Of a stretch of DNA of 64,000 nucleotides, positions 61,624 through 64,000 are shown in pieces. Under the pieces are notes generated by a model. The model worked only from the letters and a program-made list of their open reading frames with translations. It made no database searches and had not been told where the DNA came from. Each line of letters begins with the position of its first letter. The stretch's first letter is position 1. This stretch comes from DASXRC01 sp036506495. GTDB taxonomy: Bacteria; Actinomycetota; Actinomycetes; Mycobacteriales; Micromonosporaceae. The stretch lies in contig DASXRQ010000199.1 of the NCBI GenBank assembly GCA_036506495.1, positions 28,684 to 92,683 on the forward strand. The letters are read 5' to 3'. The translations under genes and the position numbers were made by a program.

Positions 61624-63120
61624 ATGAGGACCATCGAGCACTGGATCCGCGGCAAGGCCAGCCCCGGCTCGTCCACCCGTATGAGTCCAGTGTGGAACCC
61701 GGCGACCGGCGAGCAGCAGGCCGAGGTGGTCCTGGCCAGTTGGTCCGATGTGGACGATGCCGTGGCGGCAGCCGCGGCGGCGTTTCCGGCCTGGTCCGAG
61801 ACGTCGTTGAGCAAGCGGGCCAAGATCCTTTTCGCCTTCCGCGAGTTGGTGAACAAACGGATCGACGAGCTGGCCGGGGTGATCTCCGACGAGCACGGGA
61901 AGGTGATGTCCGACGCCGCGGGCGAGGTGCAGCGCGGGCTGGAGGTGGTCGAGTTCGCCTGCGGCATCCCGACCCTGCTCAAGGGCGAATACTCGGATCA
62001 GGTGTCTACCGGGGTGGACGTGTTCTCCTTCCGGGAGCCGCTCGGCGTGGTCGCCGGAATCACCCCGTTCAACTTCCCCATCATGGTGCCGATGTGGATG
62101 CACCCGGTCGCCATCGCCTGCGGCAACACCTTCGTGCTCAAGCCGAGCGAACGCGACCCATCGGTGTCGCTGCTGGTCGCCGAGCTGTGGGCGGAGGCGG
62201 GGCTACCCGACGGCGTGTTCAACGTCGTGCATGGGGACAAGGAGGCGGTCGACGCGATCCTCGACCACCCGGGCATCGCCGCCGTGTCGTTCGTCGGCTC
62301 GACCCCGATCGCCCGCTACATCCACCAGCGGGCGAGCGAGAAGGGCAAGCGGGTGCAGGCCCTGGGCGGCGCGAAGAACCACGCGATCGTGCTGCCCGAC
62401 GCCGACCTCGACTTCGCCTCCGACCACCTGGTCGCGGCGGCGTTCGGGTCGGCGGGGGAGCGCTGCATGGCAGTCTCCGCGACGGTGGCCGTGGGCTCCG
62501 CCGCCGACGCGCTGGTCGACGTCGTCAGCGACAAGGCGCGCTCCGTGCGGGTTGGTGCGGGCCGCGACCCGGCCAGCGAGATGGGGCCGGTCGTCACCGC
62601 GGCCGCCCGGGACCGCATCGTCGGGCTGATCGGCACCGGTGAACAGCAGGGCGCGCGGCTCGCCGTCGACGGCCGCGGGATCGTCGTGCCCGGTCATGAG
62701 AACGGGTTCTTCGTCGGCCCAACCGTGATTGACGACGTACGGCCCGAGATGGACGTCTACCGAGAAGAGATCTTCGGGCCGGTGCTGTCGGTGCTGAGGG
62801 CCGGCACTGTCGACGACGCGATAGGCATCATCAACGCCAATCCATACGGGAACGGCACGGCGATCTTTACCTCCAGCGGCGAGGCGGCGCGAACGTTCCA
62901 GCGCGGCGTCAACGTCGGCATGATCGGCATCAACGTCCCCATCCCGGTGCCGATGGCGTACTACTCGTTCGGCGGGTGGAAGGAGTCCCTCTTCGGCGAC
63001 AAGCACGTGCACGGCCCCGAGGGCGTCTCGTTCTACACCCGCGCAAAGGTCATCACCTCCCGCTGGCCGCACGTCGAGCACGCCAGCGGCGCAAGTTACC
63101 ACTTCCCCACCGCAACCTGA
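61624..63120 (+). CDS. iolA: Methylmalonate-semialdehyde / malonate-semialdehyde dehydrogenase (acylating)
   Basis: 498 residues of the aldehyde dehydrogenase superfamily. VAGITPFNFPIMVPMWMHPVAIACGN, FVGSTPIARYIHQRA, GGAKNHAIVLPDAD and the catalytic Cys in GSAGERCMAVSA match MmsA/IolA, which lack the usual catalytic Glu. It makes acetyl-CoA or propionyl-CoA from the semialdehyde released by the inositol pathway aldolase. The ATG follows a short gap with GAGGGTG. Confidence 0.94.
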   Translation: MRTIEHWIRGKASPGSSTRMSPVWNPATGEQQAEVVLASWSDVDDAVAAAAAAFPAWSETSLSKRAKILFAFRELVNKRIDELAGVISDEHGKVMSDAAGEVQRGLEVVEFACGIPTLLKGEYSDQVSTGVDVFSFREPLGVVAGITPFNFPIMVPMWMHPVAIACGNTFVLKPSERDPSVSLLVAELWAEAGLPDGVFNVVHGDKEAVDAILDHPGIAAVSFVGSTPIARYIHQRASEKGKRVQALGGAKNHAIVLPDADLDFASDHLVAAAFGSAGERCMAVSATVAVGSAADALVDVVSDKARSVRVGAGRDPASEMGPVVTAAARDRIVGLIGTGEQQGARLAVDGRGIVVPGHENGFFVGPTVIDDVRPEMDVYREEIFGPVLSVLRAGTVDDAIGIINANPYGNGTAIFTSSGEAARTFQRGVNVGMIGINVPIPVPMAYYSFGGWKESLFGDKHVHGPEGVSFYTRAKVITSRWPHVEHASGASYHFPTAT

Positions 63121-63151
63121 CGCGCCCGCGTCACGGACCCGAGGAGAGCGC

Positions 63152-64000
63152 ATGTTCAGATCCCGCAGAGCGCGAGGGCTTGCGGCCGCACTGGGCCTCG
63201 TACTCGCCGTCGCCGCCTGCAGCAGCTCGGGCGGCAAGAAGGCCGAGCAGAGCTCCAACCAGATCGGCGCGGGTAAGGCGAACACCCCGCACTACACGTT
63301 CGCCCTGGTCACCCACGCCGCACCGGGCGACACGTTCTGGGACATCATCCAGAAGGGCGCCCATGCGGCCTCCGACAAGGACAACGTCACGCTCAAGTAC
63401 TCGTCCAACCCGTCGTCCGGCGAACAGGCCAACCTGATCCAGAGCGCCATCGACTCCAAGGTGGACGGCATCGCGGTCACCCTACCGGACCCGCCGGCCC
63501 TCATTCCGACGGTGAAAAAGGCCATCGCGGCCGGCATCCCGGTGGTGGCGATCAACGCCGGCATCGGCTCCTTTGAGGAGTCCGGCGTGCTGTCCTACTT
63601 CGGCTCCGACGAGAGCCTGGCCGGGCAGACCGGCGGCAAGCGGGCCTCCGACGACGGTTACAAGCACGTCCTGTGCGTGGTGCAGTTCCAGGGCCAGGTC
63701 CAGCTGGAGGCCCGGTGCGACGGGGTGAAGTCGACCTTCGGCGGCAAGTACGACAAGATCTACGTGAACGGCTCGGACCTGCCGTCGGTGAAGTCCACCA
63801 TCTCGGCGAAGCTGTCGCAGGACAAGACCATCGACTTCATCGTCACCCTCGGTGCGCCGATCGCGCTCGCCGCCATCGACGCGATCAAGGACTCGGGCAG
63901 CCAGGCGAAGCTCGGCACGTTCGACTTCAACCCGCAGATCCCGCCGAAGATCCAGTCCGGTGAGCTGCAGTGGGCGATCGACCAGCAGCCGTGGCTGCAG
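63152..64000 (+). CDS. Periplasmic-binding-protein-type sugar ABC transporter lipoprotein, 3' end outside window
   Basis: 283 codons to the window end with no stop. The N-terminus is a lipoprotein signal (LGLVLAVAACSSSGG, lipobox VAAC). The mature part matches the ribose/inositol-type PBP family: FALVTHAAPGDTFWDIIQKGAHAA, QANLIQSAIDSKVDGIAVTLPDP, AGIPVVAINAG, VTLGAPIALAAIDAIKDSG. Position just behind the iol enzymes suggests a myo-inositol binding protein, with ATPase and permease genes expected beyond the window. GAGGAGAG precedes the ATG. Confidence 0.92.
   Translation, partial: MFRSRRARGLAAALGLVLAVAACSSSGGKKAEQSSNQIGAGKANTPHYTFALVTHAAPGDTFWDIIQKGAHAASDKDNVTLKYSSNPSSGEQANLIQSAIDSKVDGIAVTLPDPPALIPTVKKAIAAGIPVVAINAGIGSFEESGVLSYFGSDESLAGQTGGKRASDDGYKHVLCVVQFQGQVQLEARCDGVKSTFGGKYDKIYVNGSDLPSVKSTISAKLSQDKTIDFIVTLGAPIALAAIDAIKDSGSQAKLGTFDFNPQIPPKIQSGELQWAIDQQPWLQ

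Noticed and set aside
1..64000. CRISPR arrays, tRNA/rRNA genes, insertion sequences or prophage genes
   Set aside because: No regularly spaced repeats, no cloverleaf-like stretches noticed, and no transposase, integrase or phage structural motifs in any supported frame.

Overview
The window looks like chromosomal DNA of a high-GC actinomycete. The GC content is very high, third codon positions are almost all G or C, GTG/TTG starts and 4-nt ATGA/GTGA start-stop overlaps are common, and the gene families are typical (MbtH, MMPL, PadR, ROK, dodecin, MEDS/STAS, NhaA-DsbA). A 60-bp palindromic intergenic repeat and the general style suggest Micromonosporaceae. That family assignment is an inference and was not checked.

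Bases 1-21208 are the right-hand part of a hybrid NRPS/PKS biosynthetic cluster, all on the plus strand and probably one transcript. It holds a partial NRPS (A-PCP-C-A-PCP), a PKS module in the unusual order KS-AT-KR-DH-ACP, an MbtH protein, a SyrP-like Fe(II)/2-oxoglutarate hydroxylase and a C-A-PCP module whose pocket code reads as Asn. The last synthetase is a C-A(Ser)-PCP-TE-MFS fusion: the releasing thioesterase has a Cys nucleophile and a complete MFS exporter is fused behind it. A MaoC-type hydratase and a medium-chain reductase close the operon. A Sfp-type phosphopantetheinyl transferase lies 3.6 kb further on.

Bases 21181-42500 are mainly housekeeping and accessory genes: hemerythrin, AI-2E-family exporter, UBP zinc finger, an RsbW-like kinase with a MEDS-STAS partner, NhaA-DsbA fusion, dodecin, a DSP phosphatase, a B3/4 protein, a VOC protein, a formyl-THF cyclo-ligase relative, two MMPL transporters, LysR, CBS, an interrupted papain-like gene and a degenerate Ser/Thr kinase. 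Two copies of a 60-bp inverted-repeat element sit between convergent genes, and a 113-bp element with perfect 18-bp inverted ends follows dodecin.

Bases 40531-51091 look like an amino-sugar (chitosan/chitin oligomer) utilisation locus: an SDR, a ROK regulator, a sugar ABC importer without its own ATPase, a SIS-domain sugar-phosphate enzyme, a secreted GH2 exo-glucosaminidase and a secreted GH20 hexosaminidase. Bases 51179-54840 hold two PadR systems sharing an operator that overlaps the start codon; in one the PadR domain is fused to a GT87 membrane glycosyltransferase. Bases 54913-64000 are a myo-inositol catabolic locus: a Gfo/Idh/MocA dehydrogenase and a GntR regulator, divergent from iolC, an aldolase-family gene, iolB, iolD, iolA and a sugar-binding lipoprotein cut by the window end.

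No tRNA, rRNA, CRISPR array or insertion sequence was recognised.
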